From Massilia sp. Mn16-1_5 (lineage in GTDB: Bacteria; Pseudomonadota; Gammaproteobacteria; Burkholderiales; Burkholderiaceae_D): a stretch of DNA of 64,000 nt. A model generated the notes under the pieces. The model saw only the letters and a list, made by a program, of their open reading frames with translations. It was not told the DNA's origin and ran no database searches. Numbering within the stretch: the first letter of the stretch is position 1; the number at the start of each line of letters is the position of its first letter. The position numbers and the translations under genes are program-made. Of the stretch, positions 24,677-33,852 are shown piece by piece. The DNA is taken from positions 265,114 to 329,113 of the forward strand of contig NZ_PPXQ01000004.1 in NCBI RefSeq assembly GCF_004798585.1. The letters are read 5' to 3'.

Positions 24677-26680
24677 ATGCAAGACTCATTTGACTTGACG
24701 AAGCTTATCTTCGGACGGCTCAGCTGGGACGCGATTCCGTTCCACGAGCCGATCCTGATCGCTACCTTCGCGGGCGTGCTGGTCGGTGGTGCTGCCCTGC
24801 TGGGCCTCATCTCCTACTTCCGCCTGTGGGGCACCCTGTGGAACGACTGGATCACCAGTATCGACCACAAGAAAATCGGCATCATGTACATGATCCTGGG
24901 CCTCGTGATGTTCCTGCGCGGCTTTGCCGACGCGCTCATGATGCGCGCCCAGCAGGCCATCTCCTTCGGCGAGAACGCCGGCTTCCTGCCGCCGCACCAC
25001 TACGACCAGGTCTTCACCGCCCACGGCGTGATCATGATCTTCTTCGTGGCGATGCCTTTCGTGACCGGCCTGATGAACTACGTCGTGCCGCTGCAGATCG
25101 GCGCACGTGACGTTGCCTTCCCGTTCCTGAACAACTTCTCGTTCTGGATGACGGCCATGGGCGCCGTGCTGGTCATGGCTTCGCTGTTCGTCGGCGAATT
25201 CGCGCGTACCGGCTGGCTGGCCTTCCCGCCGCTGTCGGGCATCCTGGCAAGTCCGGGTGTCGGCGTCGACTATTACATATGGTCATTGCAGATTGCGGGT
25301 GTCGGCACATTGCTCTCAGGGGTCAACCTGATCGTCACCATCGTCAAGATGCGCGCACCGGGCATGGACCTGATGAAGATGCCGGTCTTCACCTGGACCT
25401 CGCTGTGCACCAACATCCTGATCGTGATGTCCTTCCCGGTCCTGACCGCCGTGCTGGCCATGCTGGGCATGGACCGCCTGTTCGACACCAACTTCTTCAC
25501 GAACGACAAGGGCGGCAACGCCATGATGTACGTGAACCTGATCTGGATCTGGGGCCACCCGGAGGTCTACATCCTGATCCTGCCGGCCTTCGGCATCTTC
25601 TCGGAAGTCGTCTCGACCTTCTGCGGCAAGCGCCTGTTCGGCTATACCTCCATGGTCTATGCGACCGTCGTGATTATGGTGTTGTCGTACCTTGTTTGGC
25701 TGCACCACTTCTTCACCATGGGTTCCGGCGCGAGCGTCAACGCGTTCTTCGGCATTACCACGATGATCATCTCGATCCCGACCGGGGCGAAGATCTTCAA
25801 CTGGCTGTTCACGATGTACAAGGGCCGTATCCGCTTCGAGCTGCCGATGATGTGGACCGTCTCGTTCATGCTGACCTTCACCGTCGGCGGCATGACCGGC
25901 GTGATGCTGGCCATCCCGGCGGCCGACTTCGTGCTGCACAATTCGCTGTTCCTGATCGCCCACTTCCACAACGTCATCATCGGCGGCGTGCTGTTCGGCC
26001 TGTTCGCCGGCATCAACTACTGGTTCCCGAAAGCCTTCGGCGTCAAGCTGAACCAGTTCTGGGGCAAGGTCTCGTTCTGGCTGTGGTCGATCGGCTTCTG
26101 GGTCGCCTTCACCCCGCCGTACATCCTGGGCTTCATGGGCGTGACCCGCCGCATGAGCCACTTCGAAGACCCGGAACTGCAGCCGCTGTTCCTGATCTCC
26201 TTCATCGGTACCCTCATGATTGCGGGCGGTATCGGCGCCATGCTGATGCAGTTCTTCATGACCTGGAAAGACCGCAACAAGCTGCGCGACGTCACCGGCG
26301 ACCCGTGGGACGGCCGTACCCTGGAGTGGGCGACCTCGTCGCCGCCGCCTGACTACAACTTCGCCTTCACGCCGGTGGTGCACGACAACGACACCTTCGC
26401 CGACATGAAGAAGAACGGCTGGAAGCGTCCGCTGAACGACTTCGTCGCGATCCACATGCCGAAGAACACCTGGGCTGGTTTCGTGATCGCCGCGCTGTCG
26501 ATGGTGGTGGGTTTCGCGATCATCTGGCACATGTGGCTGCTGACCGGCCTCGCGTTCTTCGCGATGATGGTGGCGATCATTGTCCATACGTTCAACTACA
26601 AGCGTGACTACTACATCCCGGCGGAAGAAGTGACCCGTACCGAGAACGCACGTACTAAATTGCTGGAAGCTCATGTCTAA
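24677..26680 (+). CDS. cyoB: Cytochrome bo ubiquinol oxidase subunit I
   Basis: Haem-copper catalytic subunit, 667 residues, about 15 helices. The CuB/haem region is plain: [17 protein letters not shown] (CuB His and cross-linked Tyr), WLHHFFTMG (two CuB His), then the haem ligands in [13 protein letters not shown]. The N-terminal [14 protein letters not shown] and the quinol-type length separate it from aa3 subunit I. It reduces oxygen to water while pumping protons. Overlaps cyoC by 8 nt. Confidence 0.97.
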   Translation: MQDSFDLTKLIFGRLSWDAIPFHEPILIATFAGVLVGGAALLGLISYFRLWGTLWNDWITSIDHKKIGIMYMILGLVMFLRGFADALMMRAQQAISFGENAGFLPPHHYDQVFTAHGVIMIFFVAMPFVTGLMNYVVPLQIGARDVAFPFLNNFSFWMTAMGAVLVMASLFVGEFARTGWLAFPPLSGILASPGVGVDYYIWSLQIAGVGTLLSGVNLIVTIVKMRAPGMDLMKMPVFTWTSLCTNILIVMSFPVLTAVLAMLGMDRLFDTNFFTNDKGGNAMMYVNLIWIWGHPEVYILILPAFGIFSEVVSTFCGKRLFGYTSMVYATVVIMVLSYLVWLHHFFTMGSGASVNAFFGITTMIISIPTGAKIFNWLFTMYKGRIRFELPMMWTVSFMLTFTVGGMTGVMLAIPAADFVLHNSLFLIAHFHNVIIGGVLFGLFAGINYWFPKAFGVKLNQFWGKVSFWLWSIGFWVAFTPPYILGFMGVTRRMSHFEDPELQPLFLISFIGTLMIAGGIGAMLMQFFMTWKDRNKLRDVTGDPWDGRTLEWATSSPPPDYNFAFTPVVHDNDTFADMKKNGWKRPLNDFVAIHMPKNTWAGFVIAALSMVVGFAIIWHMWLLTGLAFFAMMVAIIVHTFNYKRDYYIPAEEVTRTENARTKLLEAHV

Positions 26681-27308
26681 TAACACCGCAACCTTGAACG
26701 GCGCCGCCGGCGCCGACACCGGCTCGCGCTACCACGTGCGCGAGCACCATCCGGAACAGGGCACGCTGCTCGGTTTCTGGATCTACCTGATGAGCGACTG
26801 CCTCATCTTCGCCAGCCTGTTCGCGACCTATGCCGTCCTGGGCCGCAACTACGCCGGCGGTCCGTCGGGCGCCGAACTGTTCGACCTCAAGCTGGTGGCC
26901 ATCAACACGGCCTTCCTGCTGGTGTCGTCGATCACCTTCGGCTTCGCGATGATCTCGGCGCAGGCGAAGAACCTGGCCAAGACCCAGCTCTGGCTGGCCG
27001 TCACCGGCATCCTGGGCGCCTGCTTCCTGGCGCTCGAGATCTACGAGTTCTACCACCTGATCCACGAAGGCGCCGGCCCGTCGCGCAGCGGCTTCCTGAC
27101 CGCATTCTTCTCGCTGGTCGGCACCCACGGCCTGCACGTGCTGTTCGGTACCGTCTGGCTGGTCACGCTGATGTTCCAGCTGCCGAAGCATGGCATCACG
27201 CCGGAAAACATGCGCCGCCTGTCGTGCCTGTCGCTGTTCTGGCACTTCCTGGACGTCGTCTGGATCTTCGTCTTCACCTTTGTCTACCTGATGGGAACCA
27301 TGCCATGA
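26673..27308 (+). CDS. cyoC: Cytochrome bo ubiquinol oxidase subunit III
   Basis: Five-helix subunit III of 211 residues. [39 protein letters not shown] and [20 protein letters not shown] are the conserved subunit III segments, the last with the WHFLDVVW motif. It overlaps cyoB by 8 nt and cyoD by 4 nt. Confidence 0.96.
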   Translation: MSNNTATLNGAAGADTGSRYHVREHHPEQGTLLGFWIYLMSDCLIFASLFATYAVLGRNYAGGPSGAELFDLKLVAINTAFLLVSSITFGFAMISAQAKNLAKTQLWLAVTGILGACFLALEIYEFYHLIHEGAGPSRSGFLTAFFSLVGTHGLHVLFGTVWLVTLMFQLPKHGITPENMRRLSCLSLFWHFLDVVWIFVFTFVYLMGTMP

Positions 27309-27730
27309 GCGACCACAGCATTCACCACCCGCATGACGCTCATGACGCCCTGCACGGCCATACCCATGGCGATGAACCGGGCGTGCACTACAGCCTGAAG
27401 GACTACACGACCGGCTTCGTGCTGGCCGTGATCCTGACCGTGATCCCGTTCTGGCTGGTCATGGGCAATGTCCTCGATCCGGCGATGACGCGTTTCGTCA
27501 TCATGGGCTTCGCGGCAGTCCAGCTGGTCGTGCACATGATTTACTTCCTGCACTTGAATTCGAAGTCGGAAGGCGGCTGGAACATGATGGCCCTGATCCT
27601 GACCATCATCCTGCTGGTCATCGTGCTCGGCGGTTCGATCTGGGTCATGTACCACATGAACGCCAACATGATGCCAGGCATGGGTGATGCGGCGGCCGTG
27701 ACCGGCCACGGCAACCACGACATGCAATGA
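27305..27730 (+). CDS. cyoD: Cytochrome bo ubiquinol oxidase subunit IV
   Basis: Three-helix subunit IV of 141 residues. The ATG at 27305 overlaps the cyoC stop (ATGA); the longer open frame upstream is within cyoC. The hydrophilic N-terminus is His/Asp-rich (DHSIHHPHDAHDALHGHTHG), longer than in E. coli CyoD, and a Met/His-rich C-terminus (MYHMNANMMPGM) follows helix 3. These stretches could bind copper near the assembling oxidase (inference). YSLKDYTTGFVLAVILTVIP and HMIYFLHLNSKSEGGWNM are family motifs. Confidence 0.95.
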   Translation: MSDHSIHHPHDAHDALHGHTHGDEPGVHYSLKDYTTGFVLAVILTVIPFWLVMGNVLDPAMTRFVIMGFAAVQLVVHMIYFLHLNSKSEGGWNMMALILTIILLVIVLGGSIWVMYHMNANMMPGMGDAAAVTGHGNHDMQ

Positions 27731-28533
27731 TGGACCGGCGCGGTCCGGACGAGAGTGCCCCTGCAATGGGGCGCAAGGGTGGCGCCGCCAAAGTCGTATT
27801 GGCGGTGCTGGCGACTCTCCTGATCGTGCTGTTTGCGGGGCTGGGGACCTGGCAGGTGCAACGCCTGCAATGGAAACTGGCCCTGATCGAACGCGTGAAC
27901 ACGCGCGTTCATGCGGCTCCAGGCGCGCTGCCCGATGCGGCGCGCTGGCCGCAGGTTTCAAAAGAATCCGACGAATACCGGCACGTCAGTCTGGCCGGAC
28001 ACTTCCTCTACGAATACTCGACGCCTGTCCAGGCGGTCTCCGAACTCGGGGCCGGCTACTGGCTCGTGACGCCGCTGTGCACGCAGGACGGCCACATCGT
28101 CCTGGTCAACCGCGGATTCATTCCCGCCGCCGACAACCGGCCCGGCACCTATCCTGCTCGCCGCGCCAACGGCAATCCCTGCGCGGCCGTGTCGGGCCCG
28201 GCGCACGCACTCACCGGCCTACTGCGCCTTGCCGAACCCGGCGGCGGCTTCCTGCGCGAGAACGATCCTGCCAACAACCGCTGGTTCTCGCGCGACGTGG
28301 CCGGCATTGCCGCCGCGCGCGGCCTGGGCAATGTCGCCCCGTTCTTCGTCGATGCTGCCCGCGGGCAGGACCCGGCCGGCGCCCCGGAACACCCGGTCGG
28401 CGGCCTGACCGTCATTTCCTTCCAAAACAATCACCTCGTGTATGCCATCACTTGGTATGCTCTTGCCTTGATGGTTGCCGGCGCGTGGTGGTACGTTGCG
28501 CGTTCGGGCAGCGTGAAGAAACCGGCAACGTGA
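27727..28533 (+). CDS. SURF1-family oxidase assembly factor
   Basis: Inner-membrane protein of 268 residues, two terminal transmembrane helices bracketing a periplasmic domain. GLGTWQVQRLQWKLALIERV near the N-terminal helix and YWLVTPLCTQDGHIVLVNRG are SURF1 signatures. SURF1 inserts or stabilises haem in subunit I of haem-copper oxidases. It starts 4 nt inside cyoD (ATGA), so it is translationally coupled to the bo oxidase. E. coli cyo has protohaem farnesyltransferase CyoE in this position instead; no cyoE is present here. Confidence 0.92.
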   Translation: MMDRRGPDESAPAMGRKGGAAKVVLAVLATLLIVLFAGLGTWQVQRLQWKLALIERVNTRVHAAPGALPDAARWPQVSKESDEYRHVSLAGHFLYEYSTPVQAVSELGAGYWLVTPLCTQDGHIVLVNRGFIPAADNRPGTYPARRANGNPCAAVSGPAHALTGLLRLAEPGGGFLRENDPANNRWFSRDVAGIAAARGLGNVAPFFVDAARGQDPAGAPEHPVGGLTVISFQNNHLVYAITWYALALMVAGAWWYVARSGSVKKPAT

Positions 28534-28557
28534 AGGAAACCGCCAAAGCGGGGAACA

Positions 28558-29901
28558 ATGGCAGTAAAGCTTGATCTACTCACAAAAATAAGTCCCTCGA
28601 TCGCATCGAGCGCCGAGGCGAATGTCGAATACGCCGCCGGCCACAAGAACATGCTGCAGCTCATCGAGCTGCGCTGGATCGCCGTCATCGGCCAGGTCAC
28701 GACGATTGCCGCCGCGATCCTGGTCTTCGACATCAACCTGCCGCTGGTGCACATGCTGCAGGTGCTGGCCTGCCTGATCGCCTTCAACATCGCCAGCCAC
28801 CTGCGCTGGCACGAGCGCCGGCCGGTCGCCAACAGCGAGCTGTTCATGGCCCTGCTGGTGGACGTCGCCACGCTGACGGTCCAGCTGTATCTGTCGGGCG
28901 GCACCACCAATCCCTTCGCCTTCCTGTACCTGTTGCAGATTATTATCTCGGCCGTGCTGCTGGAAGCCTGGTCGACCTGGACCATCGTCGTCGTCACCCT
29001 GGTCTGCCTGGCCTTGCTGGCCGTGTTCGCCCAGCCTTTGGCGCTCCCGTTCGACCACGCGCGCGGCATCGCCAGCATCTACGTGCAGGGCATGCTGCTG
29101 TGCTTCGCGATCAACGCCGCGCTGCTGGTGATTTTCATCTCCCGCATCAGCGTTACCCTGCGCGCAAAAGCGGCGCAGCTGGCCGACCTGCGCCAGCGTG
29201 CCGCCGAGGAAGACCATATCGTGCGCATGGGCCTGCTGGCCTCGGGCGCGGCCCACGAGCTGGGCACGCCCTTGGCGACCCTGTCCGTGATCCTGGGCGA
29301 CTGGAAGCGCATGCCCGAGTTCCGCGACAACCCGTCGCTGGCCGAGGAAATCGCCGAGATGCAGACCCAGCTGAAACGCTGCAAGGCCATCGTCAGCGGC
29401 ATCCTGCTCTCGGCCGGCAGCGCGCGCGGCGAATCGGCCGTGCGCACGACCCTGCACACCTTCCTCGACGGGCTGCTGGAAGAATGGGAAGAGCGGCGCC
29501 AGGTGGCGGCCCTCGAATACGAGAACCGCATCGTCGAGGACATCCCGGTCGCCTTCGACTCCGCCCTGAAGCAGACCATCGACAACCTGCTCGACAACGC
29601 CTTCGAGGCCTCGCCCGATTGGGTCAGGCTGGAAGCGAGCGTTGAGGACGACACCCTGCGCCTGGTCGTGCTCGACAAAGGACCGGGTTTTGCGCCCGCC
29701 ATGCTGGCCCAGTTCGGCAAGCCCTACCAGTCGACCAAGAACCGGGCCGGTGCCGGCGTCGGCCTGTTCCTGGTCGTGAACGTCGCGCGCACGCTGGGCG
29801 GCGCGGTGGCTGCCCGCAACCGGGAAGAGGGCGGCGCCGCCGTCACGCTGACGATTCCGTTGGCCTCGATCGCGCTGAGCGGGGAGGGCGAACATGCCTG
29901 A
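28558..29901 (+). CDS. regB: RegB/PrrB-type redox sensor histidine kinase
   Basis: Sensor kinase of 447 residues with six predicted transmembrane helices (about 40-200) and cytoplasmic DHp/ATPase domains. The quinone-binding heptad GGTTNPF (114-120) is the RegB signature. The H-box is GAAHELGTPLATL with His233, and Cys275 (QLKRCKAIVSG) corresponds to the redox-active cysteine of RegB. N box LLDNAFEAS and G boxes DKGPGFAPAML and GAGVGLFLV complete the kinase. It overlaps regA by 8 nt and lies 24 nt after the SURF1 gene. It probably senses ubiquinone pool or oxygen state and tunes respiration. Confidence 0.95.
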   Translation: MAVKLDLLTKISPSIASSAEANVEYAAGHKNMLQLIELRWIAVIGQVTTIAAAILVFDINLPLVHMLQVLACLIAFNIASHLRWHERRPVANSELFMALLVDVATLTVQLYLSGGTTNPFAFLYLLQIIISAVLLEAWSTWTIVVVTLVCLALLAVFAQPLALPFDHARGIASIYVQGMLLCFAINAALLVIFISRISVTLRAKAAQLADLRQRAAEEDHIVRMGLLASGAAHELGTPLATLSVILGDWKRMPEFRDNPSLAEEIAEMQTQLKRCKAIVSGILLSAGSARGESAVRTTLHTFLDGLLEEWEERRQVAALEYENRIVEDIPVAFDSALKQTIDNLLDNAFEASPDWVRLEASVEDDTLRLVVLDKGPGFAPAMLAQFGKPYQSTKNRAGAGVGLFLVVNVARTLGGAVAARNREEGGAAVTLTIPLASIALSGEGEHA

Positions 29902-30442
29902 GATCGTGACCGACACCCCCGTCCTCCTGATCGTCGAGGACGACGAGGCCTTTGCCCGCACCCTGGGCCGCTCCTTCGAGCGGCGCGGCTACCGGGTGCT
30001 GCACGCACCCGGCTACGAAGAGGCGGCCGAGATCCTCAAGGAGCACGATCCCGGCTACGCGGTGGTCGACCTGAAACTGAAGGGCAATTCCTCGGGCCTG
30101 AATTGCGTCCAGCTGCTGCACGCGCACGATCCCGAGATGCTGATCGTGGTCCTGACAGGCTTCGCCAGCATCGGCACCGCGGTGGAGGCGATCAAGCTGG
30201 GCGCCTGCCAGTACCTGGCCAAGCCCTCGAACACCGACGACATCGAGGCCGCCTTCGGCCATGTCGCCGGCAACGCCGACATCGAGGTCACCAACCGCTC
30301 GACCTCGATCAAGACGCTGGAGTGGGAACATATCCACGCCGTGCTGGCGGAGACGGATTTCAATATCTCGGAGGCGGCGCGCAGGTTGGGGATGCACCGC
30401 AGGACGCTGGCGCGGAAACTGGAAAAGCAGCGGGTGAAGTAG
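29894..30442 (+). CDS. regA: RegA/PrrA/ActR-type response regulator
   Basis: Response regulator of 182 residues: receiver domain (phosphoacceptor Asp59 in YAVVDLKLKG, conserved VLTGFASIGTAVEAIKLGA and KP at about 102-103) joined directly to a C-terminal Fis-type helix-turn-helix (DFNISEAARRLGMHRRTLAR). There is no sigma-54 AAA domain, as in RegA. The DNA-binding helix GMHRRTLARKL matches the strongly conserved RegA sequence. With RegB it forms a global redox regulator of oxidases, carbon and nitrogen metabolism. Being encoded in the cyo block makes the oxidase operon a prime target. Confidence 0.95.
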   Translation: MPEIVTDTPVLLIVEDDEAFARTLGRSFERRGYRVLHAPGYEEAAEILKEHDPGYAVVDLKLKGNSSGLNCVQLLHAHDPEMLIVVLTGFASIGTAVEAIKLGACQYLAKPSNTDDIEAAFGHVAGNADIEVTNRSTSIKTLEWEHIHAVLAETDFNISEAARRLGMHRRTLARKLEKQRVK

Positions 30443-30484
30443 GGCGGCCCGCGTAGGACGGCCCGCGTAGGGCCGCCTGCCGGA
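30443..30484. repeat. Short GGCCCGCGTAGG direct repeats
   Basis: Two near-identical tandem units (GCGGCCCGCGTAGGRC) lie at about 30445-30475, followed by GGCCGCC, in the gap between the convergent regA and DUF2726 genes. They share the GTAGGG core of the larger palindromes and may be a degenerate copy. Confidence 0.4.
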
Positions 30485-31015
30485 TCAGACGATGGCCGAC
30501 TCGGCGGCGGCTTCGACCGCCGGCTTCGGCTGCTCGGCGACAGGCGCCGGTCCGCATACCGTGACGCGGATCGCCGCCGGGGTCGGCTTGCTGCGCGACT
30601 GGAAGCGTACCGTGCGAATGCCGGCCTGCTCGAGGCGCGAATCGCGCAACTGATCCTTCGCTCTGGAATGGGTGCGGTCGTCCAGCTCGACGACCGCCAC
30701 CACCTCGCCCGCATGGGTACAGACCACATAATCGACACATTGCTGGGCGATCCGCAAGCGATCGCCGTGGGCGAGCTTCCTGTCGCTGCTGGCCGCCTCG
30801 ATCAGCGCCGGCATGGCCACCTGCGGAAAGATGTAATGGTCGGGAAGCGCCGCCACCAGCCGGCCGAAGAATTCGAGTTCGTTATCGGTCATGAGTTTGC
30901 GGCGGCGGTAAGCCCCGGCCCGGCTTTTGCCTTTTGCGCCGTTTGCCAGAGCAGCGACGAAGATAAATGCAAGGAAGGCGAACAGTACGAGGGCGAGCAG
31001 GATTTTCATGGGCAT
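30485..31015 (-). CDS. DUF2726-domain protein with N-terminal membrane anchor
   Basis: Protein of 176 residues: one hydrophobic helix (ILLALVLFAFLAFIFVAALA), a basic linker and a DUF2726-like domain from about residue 40. LMTDNELEFFGRLVAALPDHYIFPQVAM, continuing to QQCVDYVVCTHAGEVVAVVELDDRTH, is the PD-(D/E)xK nuclease-like core that this domain shares with restriction-type folds (Asp in CVDYVV, Glu in VVELDD). The C-terminus is Ala/Pro/Glu-rich. The role is unknown; family members often accompany helicases or topoisomerases, not seen here. Confidence 0.75.
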   Translation of the reverse strand: MPMKILLALVLFAFLAFIFVAALANGAKGKSRAGAYRRRKLMTDNELEFFGRLVAALPDHYIFPQVAMPALIEAASSDRKLAHGDRLRIAQQCVDYVVCTHAGEVVAVVELDDRTHSRAKDQLRDSRLEQAGIRTVRFQSRSKPTPAAIRVTVCGPAPVAEQPKPAVEAAAESAIV

Positions 31016-31166
31016 CCGATCTTCGTCAGGTCACGGGCGCGCGGCGGAGGCCGCTGCCCGATAATGTTTCCGTAGGGAATTATATTATTGACCTGTTTTG
31101 AAGATTTGTCATCCTCTTCGTTGCCCGTGCACGGCCTTCATGGCCGGCGTGTACCCGACCGTCGCC

Positions 31167-31790
31167 TTACGCGGTCAGGCGCGTGAACGCTTCGCGCAAT
31201 GCCAGCCCGCCGCCGCCGATCAGCAAGGCGAAATACGCGATGGTCGCGATGTTGCTTGCATGACCGAGCAGCACGCAGACGCCGTCGCGCTGCAGCAGGC
31301 CGATGGCGAAGAAGAGCAGGGCGATCGCCGGGAAGGTATTGCTGAAGGGGATCAGGCCGAAGGGCATCATCAGCAGGATGGCGCCCAGGATCAGCGAGGC
31401 GTTGTTCAGGTGGGCGACCGGGCCTTCGGCCACCAGCCACTGGATGCGGTTCGGCCGGCTGACGCGCTCGATCTTCTGCAGCCAGGGCAGGGCCTTGCGC
31501 AGCAGGGGACGCAGCTTCTTGGTGCCGATGCGCCTGTGTTCGATGCGCGCCGGGATCCACAACTCGCGCCGCAGCAGCCGGCTCAGGCCGATCAGGAGGA
31601 TGGCGGCGCCGAAGACCGTGGAGACGCCCGGGATCGACACGGGGATCAGGAAGACCAGGGTCAGCAGGGCGGTCAGGATCAGCAGGCCGTCGCTGCCGAC
31701 ACGGTGCACCAGCTCGCTCAAGGTGATGCCGCCCGGTGGCAGCGCGCGGACCAGGGAGCGCAGGCGCTGGGAAAGTGGTTCGTCATGCAT
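31167..31790 (-). CDS. ExoD-family exopolysaccharide synthesis membrane protein
   Basis: Inner-membrane protein of 207 residues with four or five helices. SQRLRSLVRALPPGGITLSE at the N-terminus and SIPGVSTVFGAAILLIGLSR match the ExoD family, implicated in exopolysaccharide production and alkaline tolerance in rhizobia. Minus strand, ATG 31788-31790, single gene. The 151 bases downstream of it toward 31016 hold no gene; a small hairpin near 31130-31152 could terminate it. Confidence 0.85.
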   Translation of the reverse strand: MHDEPLSQRLRSLVRALPPGGITLSELVHRVGSDGLLILTALLTLVFLIPVSIPGVSTVFGAAILLIGLSRLLRRELWIPARIEHRRIGTKKLRPLLRKALPWLQKIERVSRPNRIQWLVAEGPVAHLNNASLILGAILLMMPFGLIPFSNTFPAIALLFFAIGLLQRDGVCVLLGHASNIATIAYFALLIGGGGLALREAFTRLTA

Positions 31791-31829
31791 CGTCGATCAT
31801 CCTCGTGTCGGTGTCTGTGTAGTGTGGGC

Positions 31830-32168
31830 TCAGAGCCCGGCCAAGAGCTTGCGCACGGCCTGGTGCGCTTCCAGCCAGCCGCTCTCGATCAGCTTCGGCC
31901 GGCACTCGGCGCATTCCTCGAAGGGATTGCAGGCGTGCGGCAGTTCGACGTACTTCGCGCCGATCACCGGCTTGGCGCCGAAGGCGTCGCGCGAGGAGGG
32001 CGCCTTCGCGGCATCCGCGCCGGCGTCCGCGCCGCCGGCGATCCAGCGGGCGAAGGGCTCCTTGTCCTTGCCGTCCGGGACGTACCAGCATTTGCGGGTC
32101 GGGTTCCAGCGGGCGCCCAGGGCCTTGGCTTCGTCTTTTTCGGCGTAAGGGACCTTCAGGAAAATCAT
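31830..32168 (-). CDS. DUF5710-domain protein with Cys cluster
   Basis: Small cytoplasmic protein of 112 residues, ATG 32166-32168. The N-terminal 40 residues (FLKVPYAEKDEAKALGARWN, then TRKCWYVPDG) form the DUF5710 module, a Trp-rich fold found in DNA primase-like and mobile-element proteins. The C-terminal part contains HACNPFEECAECRPKLIESG, a Cys-x6-Cys-x2-Cys cluster that could bind zinc. A frame extending to 32267 overlaps the AT-rich promoter of the neighbouring gene and was rejected. Function unknown. Confidence 0.75.
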   Translation of the reverse strand: MIFLKVPYAEKDEAKALGARWNPTRKCWYVPDGKDKEPFARWIAGGADAGADAAKAPSSRDAFGAKPVIGAKYVELPHACNPFEECAECRPKLIESGWLEAHQAVRKLLAGL

Positions 32169-32259
32169 GGTGTTCTCTCGACTGAGCCGCGGCAGTGCGG
32201 CGCCCGGTATTGTACGGGATGGCGCAGGCGCGGCGGGGCCAAAATGGGATTCCTGAATC

Positions 32260-32292
32260 TTGTTCAATTGCTATAATATTATTTTTGAACAA
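32260..32292 (+). promoter_or_regulatory. AT-rich promoter with TTGTTCAA/TTGAACAA dyad
   Basis: TTGTTCAA (32260-32267) and TTGAACAA (32285-32292) are perfect inverted 8-base arms separated by 17 bases that contain a consensus TATAAT (32272-32277). The dyad brackets the -10 element, so a repressor bound there would block transcription of the His-rich membrane protein gene starting at 32312. No clear -35 was found. Confidence 0.6.
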
Positions 32293-32311
32293 CATTATTT
32301 GGGGACTCGCT

Positions 32312-32950
32312 GTGGAACACGAAAGCCATCACCATCATCACCCGCACAAGACGGGCGTCCGCTGGCTCGACCTTGGCCTGGGCATTGCGGCCGGTGTCGT
32401 ATCGCTGGTCTCGCTCTGGCTGGGCCTGCATTCTGCGCACTCGATGGAAAAACTGGTGGCCTCGAACAGCTATCCGTACGTCGAACTGATGCGCTCGACC
32501 TCGACCGAATACAAGGACGGCGAGGCCAACAAGGTCGGGCGTCGCGTGCGCTACATGCTGGAAAACAATGGCGTCGGACCGGCAAGGATCGAGTGGGTGC
32601 AGTTCAACTTCAAGGGGCAGCCGGTAGCCAACCTGACTGAGCTGCTGGACAAGTGCTGCTCGGCAGGCCCCGGCGAGGCCAGGGGCGTCGATGCGCGCGG
32701 CGGCATTGCCGGTTCGCTGATCCGGCCTGGCGCGATGGTGCAGATGTTCGACTGGAGCGAAACGTCCACGCCGAACCCCGCCTTGCTCGCGCTGCACAGG
32801 CAGATGAACGACATTGAATGGTCGGCCTGCTATTGCTCGGTATTCGACGACTGCTACGTCACCAGCAGCCGTGACGACGACAAGCCGCGCGCCGTCGAGC
32901 AGTGCACGCCGCCAGCCAAGACCTTCCGTCCGGACTTTCCACGCAACTGA
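32312..32950 (+). CDS. Unrecognised single-pass membrane protein with His-rich N-terminus
   Basis: Protein of 212 residues, GTG at 32312 after GGGGA; the longer frame from 32195 crosses the promoter. N-terminal VEHESHHHHHPHKTG is a His cluster that could bind metal, followed by one transmembrane helix (WLDLGLGIAAGVVSLVSLWL) and a soluble domain with several Cys (LLDKCCSAG and ACYCSVFDDCYV) that would face the periplasm. YVELMRSTSTEY and YMLENNGVGPARIEWVQFNF suggest a beta-sandwich-like domain. It is convergent with a ZIP transporter gene (stop 5 bases away). No family is recognised. Confidence 0.7.
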   Translation: MEHESHHHHHPHKTGVRWLDLGLGIAAGVVSLVSLWLGLHSAHSMEKLVASNSYPYVELMRSTSTEYKDGEANKVGRRVRYMLENNGVGPARIEWVQFNFKGQPVANLTELLDKCCSAGPGEARGVDARGGIAGSLIRPGAMVQMFDWSETSTPNPALLALHRQMNDIEWSACYCSVFDDCYVTSSRDDDKPRAVEQCTPPAKTFRPDFPRN

Positions 32951-32954
32951 ACCC

Positions 32955-33716
32955 TCAACCGCCCATCTTGCTGAGCGCAAAGGCGGCCAGGAAGCCCGCC
33001 ACCGTGATCAGGCCCGCGAAATCGTGGGCTTCTTCGAATGCTTCGGGAATCATGGTGTCGGCCAGCATGGCCAGGATCGCGCCGGCGGCCGTCGCCGTCG
33101 TCGCCGCCACCATGGCCTTGGACACGCCTTCGAAGAGCGTGAAGCCGGCCAGCGCCGCCAGGCCCGAGGCCAGCGCAATCCCGCCCCAGATGCCGAAGAT
33201 GTAGCGCGGGCTGCGGCCCGCCTTCTTCATTCCCGCCGCGCTCGACAGGCCCTCCGGCACGTTCGAAAGAAAGATCGCGGTCACCGCCACCATGCTGACC
33301 TTGCCGCCGCCGAGCATCGACAGGCCGATCACGATCGATTCCGGAATCCCGTCGAGCAGGGCGCCGACGGCGATCGCTATGCCGCTGCCGCCGTGCTCGG
33401 CCTCGCTCGGCTGGCAGCCCGAGCGCTTGCGATGGCGCGCGCCGCCATGGGCCAGCCACCAGTTGGCCAGCGTGTACACCGCGGCGCCGCCCAGGAAGCC
33501 GAGCGCCGTGGCGGGAAAGCCGCCGGTGCGGAAGGCCTCGTCCATCAGTTCGAACGAGAGCGCCGAGATCAGCACGCCGCTGCCGAACGCCATCACCGCC
33601 GCCACCAGGCGCGCAGGCACCTTGAAGCGGTAACCGACCGCGGCGCCGACCAGCAGGGCCGCGCCCGCCACCAGGCCCCAGAATCCCGCCTGCAGCCATA
33701 CGGGTATGTGTTCCAT
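32955..33716 (-). CDS. ZIP-family metal transporter
   Basis: Inner-membrane divalent-metal transporter of 253 residues, ATG 33714-33716 after AAGGAGG. The paired ZIP motifs are GALLDGIPESIVIGLSMLGG and FLSNVPEGLSSAAGMKKAGR; the second has the canonical NVPEG, the first IPES in place of MPEG. A His/Arg-rich loop (AHGGARHRKRSG) lies between helices 3 and 4, the usual regulatory metal loop. The altered first motif may indicate different selectivity from the ZIP at 20.3 kb. The metal is not assignable. Confidence 0.86.
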   Translation of the reverse strand: MEHIPVWLQAGFWGLVAGAALLVGAAVGYRFKVPARLVAAVMAFGSGVLISALSFELMDEAFRTGGFPATALGFLGGAAVYTLANWWLAHGGARHRKRSGCQPSEAEHGGSGIAIAVGALLDGIPESIVIGLSMLGGGKVSMVAVTAIFLSNVPEGLSSAAGMKKAGRSPRYIFGIWGGIALASGLAALAGFTLFEGVSKAMVAATTATAAGAILAMLADTMIPEAFEEAHDFAGLITVAGFLAAFALSKMGG

Positions 33717-33852
33717 CGATTCGCCTCCTTTTGCCAAAATGTTACGCCGATGCGCGAAACGGCCGCGTTCGCATGAAGCAGCTTGCAGGCGGCCCGGCAT
33801 AGGGCTGTGCTACATGGCTGTGCTACATTGCCGGTTTTGCACGGAGCAGCAC

